The notes beneath the pieces were generated by a model that was not told the origin of the DNA, did not search any database, and saw nothing but the letters and a program-made list of their open reading frames with translations. Positions 55,879 through 64,000 of a stretch of 64,000 nt of DNA are shown one piece after another; the stretch's first letter is position 1; every line of letters begins with the position of its first letter. The DNA comes from Bacteroidales bacterium UBA6397 (GTDB lineage: Bacteria; Bacteroidota; Bacteroidia; Bacteroidales; UBA932), in assembly GCA_002439875.1 (NCBI GenBank), contig DJQB01000032.1, positions 1-64,000 of the forward strand. The letters are read 5' to 3'. The position numbers were made by a program, and so were the translations under genes.

Positions 55879-57492
55879 CTATAATTCAATCATCGGGCTG
55901 GCGAGGGCTTTCCGAAGCTGCTCATCGTAGCGGAGACGGATTTTGATGCCGGCCTCCTGGAAGTGGTAACGGACTGCGATCTCTTCCTCAATGAAAGGCA
56001 CGATCTCGTCCTTCTTAAGCTTCAAGAATGTCTCCTTGTCCATCTCCAAGGCTTTCTGTAGGGCGTCAAGCTCCGCTGACATATTCTTGGACAGGCCATC
56101 CTTTTCCAGTTCTGTCTTCATCCGGTCGAAGTACGTCTTCGCGCTTGAGCGGTAGTCAAAGTCCTTGGTCTTCGCGAAAGCCACAAAATCAGACCAGTCC
56201 TTGTCGGAGAGATGGAAATCCTCATCCACGCTGGCATGCGAACGGACAAAGTCAAGGACATATTCCTGAATTATTCCTGAATATACGAGTGAATATGTCA
56301 GGCGGCTGTACTCATGTCCCTCAATCTTGACATCAGGGGTGATGCCTCCACCGTCACGCACCGTTCTGCCGTGGGCGGTCTTGAATTCGTGGGTAAGTGA
56401 GTCTGGAATATACCCGACGCTGCCGTCCTCGTTGCGGTGTGAATAGTCGATCGCCTGGACGCAGCGGCCGGAAGGTGTGTAGTATTTTGCTGTGGTGACT
56501 TTGAGCTGGCCGTTGTAGGGTAGCGGTCGGATGCTCTGGACAAGCCCTTTGCCGAAGGTTCTTGTGCCCATGACCGTGGCTCTGTCAAGGTCTTGAAGGG
56601 CTCCGGTCACGATTTCGGAGGACGACGCTGAGCCTGAATCCACCATCACGATGATCGGAATCTGGGTGTCGAGTGGTTCGGATGTTGTCTTGTACTTCAT
56701 CTCTGTGCCTGCGGTACGACCTTTCGAAGACACGACCATGGAGCCTTTCGGCACGAAGAGGGACACGATGTTGACCGCCTCGCTCATCAGCCCGCCTCCA
56801 TTGCCCCTCAGGTCGAGGACCAGCTTCTTCATTCCCTGATTTTTAAGCTTCAGGAAAGCGTTGCGCAGCTCTCCCGAGACGTTCTCCGTGAATCCGCTCT
56901 GGTAGATGTACCCTGTCGTGTCGTTGAGCATCCCGGCATATTCAATGTCGGGAAGGTGGATCCTCTCGCGGGTCACCACGATGTCCACAACCTCTTTGGA
57001 CCGCACTTTAAGCACTTTGAACTTGACGGTGGTGCCCGGCTTGCCCTTCATCCTGTCGGAGCATTCCTGGCTGGTGAGCCCGTGGGTGCTGACACCGTCT
57101 ATCTCCATGATCTCGTCACCGCAGTGAAGCCCGTATTTCTCCGCCGGCGAGCCCTTGTAAGGCTCGTTGATGATGACGTTCCCGTCCTTCTCCGGCTTGT
57201 AGATGACCGCTCCGATTCCCCCGTAGGATTTGTTGATCATCATCATCAGGTCCTCGTTCTCCTCCTCCGGAATGTAAACCGTGTAAGGGTCCAGGCTCTC
57301 CAGCATCGCGTCGATGCCGGCTCTCTCGATCCTGTCCACAGGAAGCGAGTCAACATAAGACCTGTTGAGCTCCTTGAGTATAGAGTTCTGAATCTCAGTC
57401 CATTTCCCGAGCTTGAAACTTTGTGACTGCCCGAACGCCGCTGTGCTGACCACTGCCGCCAACGAAGCTGCTATCAATGATTTAATCTTCAT
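55879..57492 (-). CDS. C-terminal processing peptidase, S41 family
   Basis: 537 residues from MKIKSLIAASLAAVVSTAAFG (57492), a signal peptide; the open frame to 57588 is not used. Layout: N-terminal helical part (LDPYTVYIPEEENEDLMM), PDZ domain (GGIGAVIYKPEKDGNVIINEPYKGSPAEKYGLHCGDEIMEIDGVS), and protease core with Ser in VDSGSASSSEIVTGALQD and Lys in RTFGKGLVQSIRPLP. Periplasmic protease acting on protein C-termini. Alone between remnants and thrA. Confidence 0.93.
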   Translation of the reverse strand: MKIKSLIAASLAAVVSTAAFGQSQSFKLGKWTEIQNSILKELNRSYVDSLPVDRIERAGIDAMLESLDPYTVYIPEEENEDLMMMINKSYGGIGAVIYKPEKDGNVIINEPYKGSPAEKYGLHCGDEIMEIDGVSTHGLTSQECSDRMKGKPGTTVKFKVLKVRSKEVVDIVVTRERIHLPDIEYAGMLNDTTGYIYQSGFTENVSGELRNAFLKLKNQGMKKLVLDLRGNGGGLMSEAVNIVSLFVPKGSMVVSSKGRTAGTEMKYKTTSEPLDTQIPIIVMVDSGSASSSEIVTGALQDLDRATVMGTRTFGKGLVQSIRPLPYNGQLKVTTAKYYTPSGRCVQAIDYSHRNEDGSVGYIPDSLTHEFKTAHGRTVRDGGGITPDVKIEGHEYSRLTYSLVYSGIIQEYVLDFVRSHASVDEDFHLSDKDWSDFVAFAKTKDFDYRSSAKTYFDRMKTELEKDGLSKNMSAELDALQKALEMDKETFLKLKKDEIVPFIEEEIAVRYHFQEAGIKIRLRYDEQLRKALASPMIEL

Positions 57493-57689
57493 GTCTTTGA
57501 ATTTATTCCTGAATATCTTCGTCTTCGCCCTCATAGCGAAACCATGGCACGAGCGCAACACCCGTGCCAACCATGCAAATTTAAACATTTTCCCTGATCG
57601 GTGGGTGGTTTCCCTGCCAGATCAACGGTTGATTTTTAACAATGCAGTCTTAAAACAAGGCTGTCAGGATCTACCTGAGATTCTTGGAT

Positions 57690-60233
57690 CTATTGCAGTA
57701 TGTCGTTCAGGATTCCCCCGGCGGTCTGGAATGCCCCTGCTCCGGCCCCCTGGATCACAAGCGGAGAAGGGTAGAAGTCCGTTGTGATAATGGCTGAATT
57801 GTCTGTTCCCATAAGACTGTAGAGAGGATGGTTGGAAGTGACATTCCTCAGACCCATGCTGCATTTGTAGCCGGTGTCGCCTGTCTCTTCTAAGCATGCG
57901 ATGAATCGCTGATGGCAGCCTTTCCCATCCGCGGCTTTCCATTGCGAAGAGAACACTTCCTCATTGTCCTCCAACATCTTGTAGAAAGCGTTCACATCTC
58001 CGGAGAAATATTCTTCAGGAAGGATAGGGATGGATTCAACATCTTTTTCATCAAAAGGGAAACCTGCCTCTCTGGCCATTATGATGAGTTTGCGCAGCAC
58101 GTCTCTGCCGCTGAGGTCAAGCCTGGGGTCTGGCTCGGTGTAGCCCGCCTCCTGAGCGTTCCGCACGACCTGGGCGAACGTGGGCTCTGAGCCGCTGACA
58201 GCCGGACCACCGTGGTATGTGCTGAAAATGTAGTTCAGGGTTCCGCTGAGCACGGCTTCTATGCGGTGGATCCTGTCACCGGAGTTGATACAGCGCCGAA
58301 CTGATTCCAGGATAGGGAGCGCAGCCCCTACGGTTGTCTCGTATTTAAGTGACGCGCCGGTGGAAAGCGCCGCTGATTTCAACACGGAGTATTGCGTGTA
58401 TGGTGCGGAAAATGGGATTTTGTTGCAGGCTACAACAGAATAGCCTCTTCTGAAAAGATTAATGTACTTGTAGGATATGTCAGAGCTTGCTGTGCAGTCC
58501 ACGAAGACTGAATTCTCCATTGACACTCCGGCGAGAGCCTCGAAATAGGCGTCGTCGGCCGCTGACTCCCCGCTTTCCATCAGGCTTCTGACCTTTCCGG
58601 TCATTTTGGAGGCTGCCTCCTCGGGACTGCACCCTGTCGCCAGGTCAAGCCCCGAGGTGGAGATGACATAGCGTCTGCTGTTGCTTATTCCGATGACATT
58701 GACGCGCTTGCCTGTCCGTTTTTCGATGTGGTCTCTCTGCGAACTGATGATCCCAAGCAGAGCTTTGCCCACAGTCCCTACCCCGGCTATGAACAGGTTG
58801 ATGTTTCTTACCGACGATGTCTCGAAGAATTCCTTATGAATATGCCGTACCGCGGACGAGACATCCTCCGAGGCGACAATGACCGACACGTTCCTTTCCG
58901 AAGACCCCTGGGCGATCGCGCGCACCTGCACACTGTGGCGCCCGAGGGCTGAAAGTAGTCTTCCGGTCGTGCCGTACTGGTTCATTATGTCATCCCCTAC
59001 AAGGCAGAGGATGGAATAGCCCTTCTCAACTTTCAGGGGATTCAGTTTCCCGAGTGAGATCTCGTAGGCGAAACATTTGTCGGCCTCTTCCTTGGCCTTG
59101 TCCGCGTCGGATTCCGAGACTGCTATGCACATTGTGTGAACCGATGAGGCTTGTGTGATTAGGATTATGTTGATTCCGCCGCGGCTTAGGGTCTCAAAGA
59201 GTCTGCTGGAGAATCCTGGCACTCCGACCATCCCGCTGCCTTCGAGGGAAATGAGCGCGATGTTGTCAGAATTCGAGATTCCGATGACCTTGTCCGTTCC
59301 ACGAGGAGGGTTCTTTTCTATGAGGGTCCCGGGCGATGATGGATTGAATGTGTCCTTGACGTAGATCGGAATGCCTTGCGCGACGACAGGCTGGATTGTA
59401 GGAGGATAGATGACCTTCGCTCCGAAATGCGAGAGCTCCAGGGCCGCCCTGTAGGAAATGTTGTGGATTGTCCGCGCGTTAGGCGCGAGTTTCGGGTTCG
59501 CCGTCATCATTCCCGGAACGTCGGTCCAGATTTCGAGAAGACGCGCGTCAGAGCACACGGCGAGAAGTGACGCCGTGTAGTCCGATCCGCCGCGGCCGAG
59601 TGTCGCGGTTCTGCCAAAAGGGTCTGAAGCAACGAATCCCGGGACGACGAAGAGCGATATTATAGGGTTGGTTTCAATCAAAGACCGGACATTCTCCTCT
59701 GTGGTCTTCACATCAACGGCGGGCGTGGTCTGGGTTGCGACCACGGTCTCCGGCATCTCCACTCGTTTCTTGACCCTTATTAACTTCCGCGCGTCAATCC
59801 ATTTTGTCGAAATGCCGAGGGAAGCGAGTTTCGCCGCTATGATTCTGGTCGACAGAAGCTCTCCGAACGACATGATCGCGTCAAGACTTGTCTGGCTCAG
59901 CTCTCCCAGAAGACGCACGCCATGCGCGATGCTGCGCAGTGAGTCGAATTCTGTCCGGCAGATTTCCGTTAACTCCTCATGCTTTTCCAAAGGCAGGAGC
60001 TCCCTGATGATTTCGATGTGTCTCTGCTGATAGGCATCAATGATCTCCTTGTACTCATCATTTCCGGATGCCGCAAGATGCCCGGCTCTGATGAGGGCGT
60101 CCGTGAATCCGCCTATCGCGGAGCATACCAGTATTGTGCGGTCCCTATCCACCGCTGATTTGACTATGTCAGCCACCCTTTCCATGTTGGCGGCGTTTGC
60201 GACCGAGCTGCCGCCGAATTTCAGTACTTGCAT
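57690..60233 (-). CDS. thrA: Bifunctional aspartokinase / homoserine dehydrogenase
   Basis: 847 residues. The N-terminal kinase starts MQVLKFGGSSVANAANMERVADIV and has TLGRGGSDYTASLLAV; ACT regulatory domains lie at about 310-460 (GVPGFSSRLFETLSRGGINIILITQASS); homoserine dehydrogenase from ~463 has the NAD motif LFIAGVGTVGKALLGI and VDCTASSDISYKYI. It does the first and third steps to threonine and methionine. Starts 28 bp after the metX stop: same operon. The end (FQTAGGILNDILQ) is complete. Likely feedback-controlled by threonine through the ACT domains. Confidence 0.95.
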   Translation of the reverse strand: MQVLKFGGSSVANAANMERVADIVKSAVDRDRTILVCSAIGGFTDALIRAGHLAASGNDEYKEIIDAYQQRHIEIIRELLPLEKHEELTEICRTEFDSLRSIAHGVRLLGELSQTSLDAIMSFGELLSTRIIAAKLASLGISTKWIDARKLIRVKKRVEMPETVVATQTTPAVDVKTTEENVRSLIETNPIISLFVVPGFVASDPFGRTATLGRGGSDYTASLLAVCSDARLLEIWTDVPGMMTANPKLAPNARTIHNISYRAALELSHFGAKVIYPPTIQPVVAQGIPIYVKDTFNPSSPGTLIEKNPPRGTDKVIGISNSDNIALISLEGSGMVGVPGFSSRLFETLSRGGINIILITQASSVHTMCIAVSESDADKAKEEADKCFAYEISLGKLNPLKVEKGYSILCLVGDDIMNQYGTTGRLLSALGRHSVQVRAIAQGSSERNVSVIVASEDVSSAVRHIHKEFFETSSVRNINLFIAGVGTVGKALLGIISSQRDHIEKRTGKRVNVIGISNSRRYVISTSGLDLATGCSPEEAASKMTGKVRSLMESGESAADDAYFEALAGVSMENSVFVDCTASSDISYKYINLFRRGYSVVACNKIPFSAPYTQYSVLKSAALSTGASLKYETTVGAALPILESVRRCINSGDRIHRIEAVLSGTLNYIFSTYHGGPAVSGSEPTFAQVVRNAQEAGYTEPDPRLDLSGRDVLRKLIIMAREAGFPFDEKDVESIPILPEEYFSGDVNAFYKMLEDNEEVFSSQWKAADGKGCHQRFIACLEETGDTGYKCSMGLRNVTSNHPLYSLMGTDNSAIITTDFYPSPLVIQGAGAGAFQTAGGILNDILQ

Positions 60234-60261
60234 ATTCGTCTTATATGATATTATTCTTTTG

Positions 60262-61368
60262 TCAGCCTTGTTGCCCGTAAGGGAAGACTTTGTTTATGAT
60301 AGTGCTGATCTGCTCATATTCAAGAAGAAAGCCATCATGGCCGAAGACCGAAGTGATTCCGGTGTACTCCGCGCCCGGAATGTGGGAGGCCATCTCCTTG
60401 ATTTCCTCGGGAGGGAAGCAGCCGTCGCTGTCTATCCCTATGGCCGAGACTTTCGCCTTTATGCCGGAAAGGGCCTTCGCGACACCTCCTCTGCCGCGTC
60501 CGACATTATGGCTGTCGAATGAAAGCGAGAGGGAATAGTAGGAATACGCGTCGAAACGCTCCGCAAGCTTCTTCCCCTGGTAGCGCTCGTAAGAGGCGGA
60601 ACGTCCTGCGAACAGGGTGTTGTCATCGTTCTCCGCTTGTGTGGAGTTGTAGCCGGCATAGCTGCGGTAGGAGAGCAGAGCGACAGCGCGTGCTGCCCGT
60701 AATCCCGTCTGCCCCCCTTTGAGTTGAAGTCTCAGACGATGACTGGTGTCTTCGTCCGGGAAATCATCCTTGAGCAGCAATTCCGGATGCCGGAAAGTAG
60801 CGTCCGCCTCAATGGCCATTCTCTGCGCCTCTTCCCAGGCCGTGAGCCATGGCGTGACCCTTGCGGAAGTCGCGATGAGCACCGCCCTGTCAATCAATTC
60901 AGGCTCCGACACGAGCCATTCAACCGTTTGGAATCCGCCGATGGATCCGCCTATGAGAAGGTCGATTTTTTCGATGCCAAGGTGTTTTCTTACCAATATG
61001 TTGGCGCGCACGATGTCCCTTATAGTAACCTTCGGGAAGTCAAGAAGGTAGTACCCGCTTCCGTCTGGTTTGAGCTCCGAAGGCCCGGACGATCCGTAGC
61101 ACGATCCGAGCACGTTGACGCACACAACGAAATACTTTTCCGTGTCGATTACTTTCCCCGGGCCGACTAGTCCCGGCCACCACTCCTCAGCATCCGAGTT
61201 TGCAGTCAGTGCATGGCAGATCCACACAACTTTCCGCCCTTTGGCGGCGCTCTTCCAGTCATTCTCATTTTTGACCGGTGATGTGTGAAATGCCAATCTT
61301 ATCGAGGGCAGCGCGTCACCGCATTCAAATTCAAACGTGTGATTATGAATATATTCGTGTTTTTGCAT
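60262..61368 (-). CDS. metX: Homoserine O-acetyltransferase
   Basis: 368 residues. First committed methionine step: acyl-CoA plus homoserine. Triad: LIGGSIGGFQTVEW (Ser), GIDSDGCFPPEE (Asp), VFGHDGFLLEYEQI (His). Oxyanion region KVVWICHALTANSDAEEWWPGLVGPGK, then RVTPWLTAWEEAQRMAIEAD. First gene of the metX-thrA operon on the minus strand. The neighbour thrA makes homoserine, so function is better supported than for the paralog at 24806. No SAM riboswitch was recognised upstream. Confidence 0.92.
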   Translation of the reverse strand: MQKHEYIHNHTFEFECGDALPSIRLAFHTSPVKNENDWKSAAKGRKVVWICHALTANSDAEEWWPGLVGPGKVIDTEKYFVVCVNVLGSCYGSSGPSELKPDGSGYYLLDFPKVTIRDIVRANILVRKHLGIEKIDLLIGGSIGGFQTVEWLVSEPELIDRAVLIATSARVTPWLTAWEEAQRMAIEADATFRHPELLLKDDFPDEDTSHRLRLQLKGGQTGLRAARAVALLSYRSYAGYNSTQAENDDNTLFAGRSASYERYQGKKLAERFDAYSYYSLSLSFDSHNVGRGRGGVAKALSGIKAKVSAIGIDSDGCFPPEEIKEMASHIPGAEYTGITSVFGHDGFLLEYEQISTIINKVFPYGQQG

Positions 61369-61724
61369 GGCAGCACATTATTTCTTTGTGAATATGATTG
61401 CGTGTCCACCGGAAATGTGGAGCACATAGTTTTCTCCGTCACTCAAAAGAGGCATCGGAAAGTTCAATTATTGATTCTGGATGATTTTCCGGCCGCACGT
61501 TCCGGGCGGTTACGGACAAGATAAACATATGCAACTTAGCGTTGCATTCGCATGGACATCATTGATATGAAGTACGTGTTTCTCATTTTGCGCTGCAATT
61601 TAGAAGTTTTTTCCCGGATTTCCAAAAACAGTTCCAGTCAGAGATGATTTGATGACTCTAAATTTGGTAAAACAACGCATTCTGCGGATATTTGCAGAAG
61701 TGTACAAACAGATTTTCAGACAAC
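61369..61724. other. Divergent gap between metX and rdgB
   Basis: 356 bp without a gene. It contains a TAAATTTG at 61659-61666 pointing to rdgB (the -33 TTG is too close, so weak), a small hairpin TGCAAC-TTAGC-GTTGCA near 61530-61546, and two GAATAT. Confidence 0.4.
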
Positions 61725-62324
61725 ATGACAAAAATAGTTTTCGCGACTGGCAACCGTGGGAAGCTGAGGGAGGCTTCCGAGATTTTGGGAGAAGGATTTG
61801 AACTTGTGACACCGGCGGATTTAGGAATTTCTGAGGACATTCCGGAGACGGGGGAGACGCTTGAGGAGAACTCGCTCCAGAAGGCGCGGTATATTTACGA
61901 CAGTAAAGGATGCGACTGCTTCGCCGATGACACGGGACTGGAGGTGGACGCGCTCGGAGGTGCTCCGGGGGTCTATACAGCTCGTTACGCTGGACCGTCC
62001 AAGGACTTCGATTTGAATATGGATAAGGTGCTCTCCGAACTCTCCAAACTGGAGGCTGCCGGTCAGCCGGTCAGCCGCAGGGCACGGTTCCGCAGTGTCG
62101 TGACCCTAATTCTTGACGGTGAGGTACACCAGTTCGAGGGCACGATGGAGGGTGAGATTGCCCGCGAGAAGTCCGGTAGAGGAGGGTTCGGCTATGACCC
62201 CATCTTCATCCCGGACGAGTATCCCGGACTAACCGCTGCAGACATCACCGAGGAACAGAAGAATGAGATCTCGCACCGGGGCAAGGCACTTCGGGCGATG
62301 GCACAGTGGCTCAATAAGCGGTAA
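61725..62324 (+). CDS. rdgB: XTP/dITP pyrophosphatase
   Basis: 199 residues from MTKIVFATGNRGKLREASEIL (61725; the open frame begins at 61692, but MTKIVFATGN is the conserved start). It hydrolyses deaminated purine nucleotides such as ITP and XTP. CFADDTGLEVDALGGAPGVYTARYAG holds the Asp pair; FGYDPIFIPD and SHRGKALR are late motifs. Followed 47 bp later by recO. Confidence 0.95.
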   Translation: MTKIVFATGNRGKLREASEILGEGFELVTPADLGISEDIPETGETLEENSLQKARYIYDSKGCDCFADDTGLEVDALGGAPGVYTARYAGPSKDFDLNMDKVLSELSKLEAAGQPVSRRARFRSVVTLILDGEVHQFEGTMEGEIAREKSGRGGFGYDPIFIPDEYPGLTAADITEEQKNEISHRGKALRAMAQWLNKR

Positions 62325-62371
62325 TTTTTACGCTTGCTAAGTAAGCGGCGAGTTATTATAGCTGTTACCAG

Positions 62372-63022
62372 ATGCGCGAAAAGGCTGAACTCATCGTCAT
62401 CGGCCACACCAAAGTCGGTGAAAATTCCATCGTTCTTCACACAATCAGTCGGGAATATGGAAGGCGGGGATTCCTTGTGAAAGTGAGTCCCAAGACCGCG
62501 ATGGCCCTTTTCCTGCCCTTGAATATTCTAGAGGCGGAAGTCTCCGAGAACCCGAAGTCGGAACTCTGGTTTGCCCGCAACTTCGTCAGTGTCACCCCTC
62601 TTCTGGGGATTCGCGGGAATATTCATAAAAACACGATGACGCTCTTCATGTGTGAGGTGCTTTTTCGTGTGATAAAGGATCAGACTAACGAGGAAGGGCT
62701 GACGGACTGGTTGAAGAAAACCATTCTGACACTGGATGCCCTCCAGAGCGACTTCGCCAATTTCCACCTTTGGTTCCTGCTGGAACTCTGCGCTGTCCTC
62801 GGCTTCAATCCGGACACGCTCGGCTTAGCCCCTTTCTCCGGCAAACATCTTGACCGCATCAAGTCCTTGCTGACCAGTTCGTTCGGCGAGGCGATGCTGC
62901 TCCCGTTAAGAGGCTCTGACCGCAACGAGATCGCAGAATGCATCCTAAAATACATTGAACACCACACCGAATCCTCCGTCAACGTCCGCTCCCTGGCCGT
63001 GCTCAGGGACATTTACGGATAG
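62372..63022 (+). CDS. recO: DNA repair protein RecO
   Basis: 216 residues, on the short side for RecO. OB fold first (KAELIVIGHTKVGENSIVLHTISREYGRRGFLVK), then a helical domain ending EIAECILKYIEHHTESSVNVRSLAVLRDIYG, which fits the Bacteroidetes RecO tail. No zinc cysteines, as in other Bacteroidetes members. Loads RecA with RecF/RecR. Probably co-transcribed with rdgB. Confidence 0.85.
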   Translation: MREKAELIVIGHTKVGENSIVLHTISREYGRRGFLVKVSPKTAMALFLPLNILEAEVSENPKSELWFARNFVSVTPLLGIRGNIHKNTMTLFMCEVLFRVIKDQTNEEGLTDWLKKTILTLDALQSDFANFHLWFLLELCAVLGFNPDTLGLAPFSGKHLDRIKSLLTSSFGEAMLLPLRGSDRNEIAECILKYIEHHTESSVNVRSLAVLRDIYG

Positions 63023-63102
63023 AGAAGCCCGGGAAGAGTGGGTTGTCCCTGGCTTAATCAGCCGTGCATGAAACTACCTTATGGGGTCGGTCTCATTTTC
63101 TT

Positions 63103-63133
63103 TTGCCGCGCGGCGAATATTTCGTTATCTTTG
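63103..63133 (+). promoter_or_regulatory. Promoter for purF
   Basis: TTG (63103-63105) and TATCTTTG (63126-63133) with a 20-bp gap. The ATG is 77 bp downstream. Confidence 0.65.
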
Positions 63134-63210
63134 TATTTTAGTCTGAGCTGAAAATAAGTCGGTGAATTTGCCGGTTTATTTTTGGGGATTGCTTAGTCCG
63201 CGATAGGAAC

Positions 63211-64000
63211 ATGTTTTCAAAGGAACTTAAAGAAGAATGCGGGGTGTTCGGAGTCTGGGGTGTCCCTCACGCTGCTGAGGTGACCTACTACGGTCTCCAT
63301 GCGCTCCAGCATCGCGGCCAGGAAGGCTGCGGAATCGTCTCGGTCAACGATAATGGAGAACTTCACCGGGTCAAAGGGCTCGGACTCGTGACCGAAGTCT
63401 TCAACAGTGAGAACCTCGGTTCTCTGCACGGCGACATGGCGATCGGCCATGTGCGTTACTCTACGCACGGAGGTGGCGGCATAGAGAATGTCCAGCCGTT
63501 CCTGTTCAAGCACAACACCGGAGATTTTTCCCTTGCCCACAATGGCAATGTGGTCAACTCCGCCCAGTTAAGAAAGTACCTGGAGGATCGTGGAAGCCTT
63601 TTCCAGTCCACTTCCGACAGCGAGATTCTGGCGCACCTCATCAAGAAGGAGCCGGTCGAAAGGAACAGTCCGAGAATATACCCGATAATGGAGGCCCTGA
63701 ACATGATCGAAGGGGCTTTCGCTTTTCTGGTCATGACCAACCACCGGATTTACGCCATGCGTGACAAGTATGGCCTGAGGCCTCTGTCCATCGGACGGAT
63801 CGGCGATGGCTATGTCCTCAGCAGCGAGACCTGCGCGTTCAGTGTTGTCGGAGCGGAGTTTGTCCGCGATGTGAAGCCTGGAGAGGTCATCACAATCGAC
63901 CATCACGGCATCAGAAGCCGGAAATATTCAGACTACCAGCGTCACGCCATGTGTGCCATGGAATATATCTACTTCTCCCGTCCGGACAGCGACATCGAAG
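63211..64000 (+). CDS. purF: Amidophosphoribosyltransferase, cut by window end
   Basis: 263 residues visible. The start MFSKELKEEC puts the Cys nucleophile at residue 10 (ECGVFGVWG), so a nine-residue propeptide is probably cleaved. It moves glutamine nitrogen to PRPP, the first step of purine synthesis. Glutaminase marks: GLHALQHRGQEG, GHVRYSTHGG, LAHNGNVVN, DSEILAHLI, and MRDKYGLRPLSIG leading to the PRTase domain. The 3' part, including the PRPP loop, is outside the window. Confidence 0.95.
   Translation, partial: MFSKELKEECGVFGVWGVPHAAEVTYYGLHALQHRGQEGCGIVSVNDNGELHRVKGLGLVTEVFNSENLGSLHGDMAIGHVRYSTHGGGGIENVQPFLFKHNTGDFSLAHNGNVVNSAQLRKYLEDRGSLFQSTSDSEILAHLIKKEPVERNSPRIYPIMEALNMIEGAFAFLVMTNHRIYAMRDKYGLRPLSIGRIGDGYVLSSETCAFSVVGAEFVRDVKPGEVITIDHHGIRSRKYSDYQRHAMCAMEYIYFSRPDSDIE

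Noticed and set aside
61369..61724. SAM riboswitch upstream of metX
   Set aside because: No core of any known SAM riboswitch class could be matched on the minus strand.

Overview
The window looks like a piece of a Bacteroidales chromosome, most plausibly Rikenellaceae or a relative; the family is inference. The evidence is TAnnTTTG promoter boxes with an upstream TTG, lack of Shine-Dalgarno sequences, many SPII lipoproteins, a membrane-anchored AraC regulator, fimbrillin/GLUG and DUF4886 proteins, a GH9-CE4 fusion, and a fused aspartokinase/homoserine dehydrogenase. G+C is about half.

Layout. 1-5.3 kb: a WYL regulator cut by the window edge, a decayed GNAT gene, two AAA/DUF4143-type ATPases, small remnants and repeats. 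5.3-12.1 kb: dnaE, a three-gene YtxH/holin-like envelope operon and an aminopeptidase P. 12.3-17.4 kb: a two-gene type III restriction-modification system on the minus strand. 17.5-22.1 kb, minus strand: TrpB2, an SdhC without SdhA/B preceded by tRNA-Met and tRNA-Gln, a sodium:solute symporter and IspF. 22.2-27.4 kb: a GH9-deacetylase fusion overlapping a MetX-like gene, an inverted-repeat element, and ThiL. 27.8-32.8 kb: a DPP-IV peptidase and a GH2 beta-galactosidase. 32.9-36.5 kb: rpsL-rpsG-fusA-rpsJ, ending in a tRNA and a 52-bp perfect palindrome rather than continuing into rplC. 36.7-43.0 kb: RNase R, ROK kinase, mannose-6-P isomerase, a sensor/IS30 graveyard and asd. 43.2-53.9 kb: an accessory surface locus with a membrane AraC regulator, a secreted Ntn-type hydrolase, two tandem paralogous lipoproteins with a Gly/Ser-rich alternating stretch, a fimbrillin/GLUG protein and a DUF4886 lipoprotein. 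54.4-55.7 kb: pseudogenes. 55.8-61.4 kb: S41 protease, thrA and metX. 61.7 kb to the end: rdgB, recO and purF (cut by the edge).

Working together: asd, thrA and metX are steps of the aspartate-to-threonine/methionine pathway. GH9-CE4 and GH2 point to plant or host glycan breakdown. The 43-51 kb cluster reads as a regulated set of exported surface proteins.

The strongest unexplained signal is genome-scale: the hexamer GAATAT (either strand) occurs about 160 times by hand count, roughly five times the composition expectation. It is built within genes with otherwise uncommon codons and is nearly absent from the ribosomal protein/EF-G block. Several dispersed hairpin repeats and single-base G-run frameshifts are also present.
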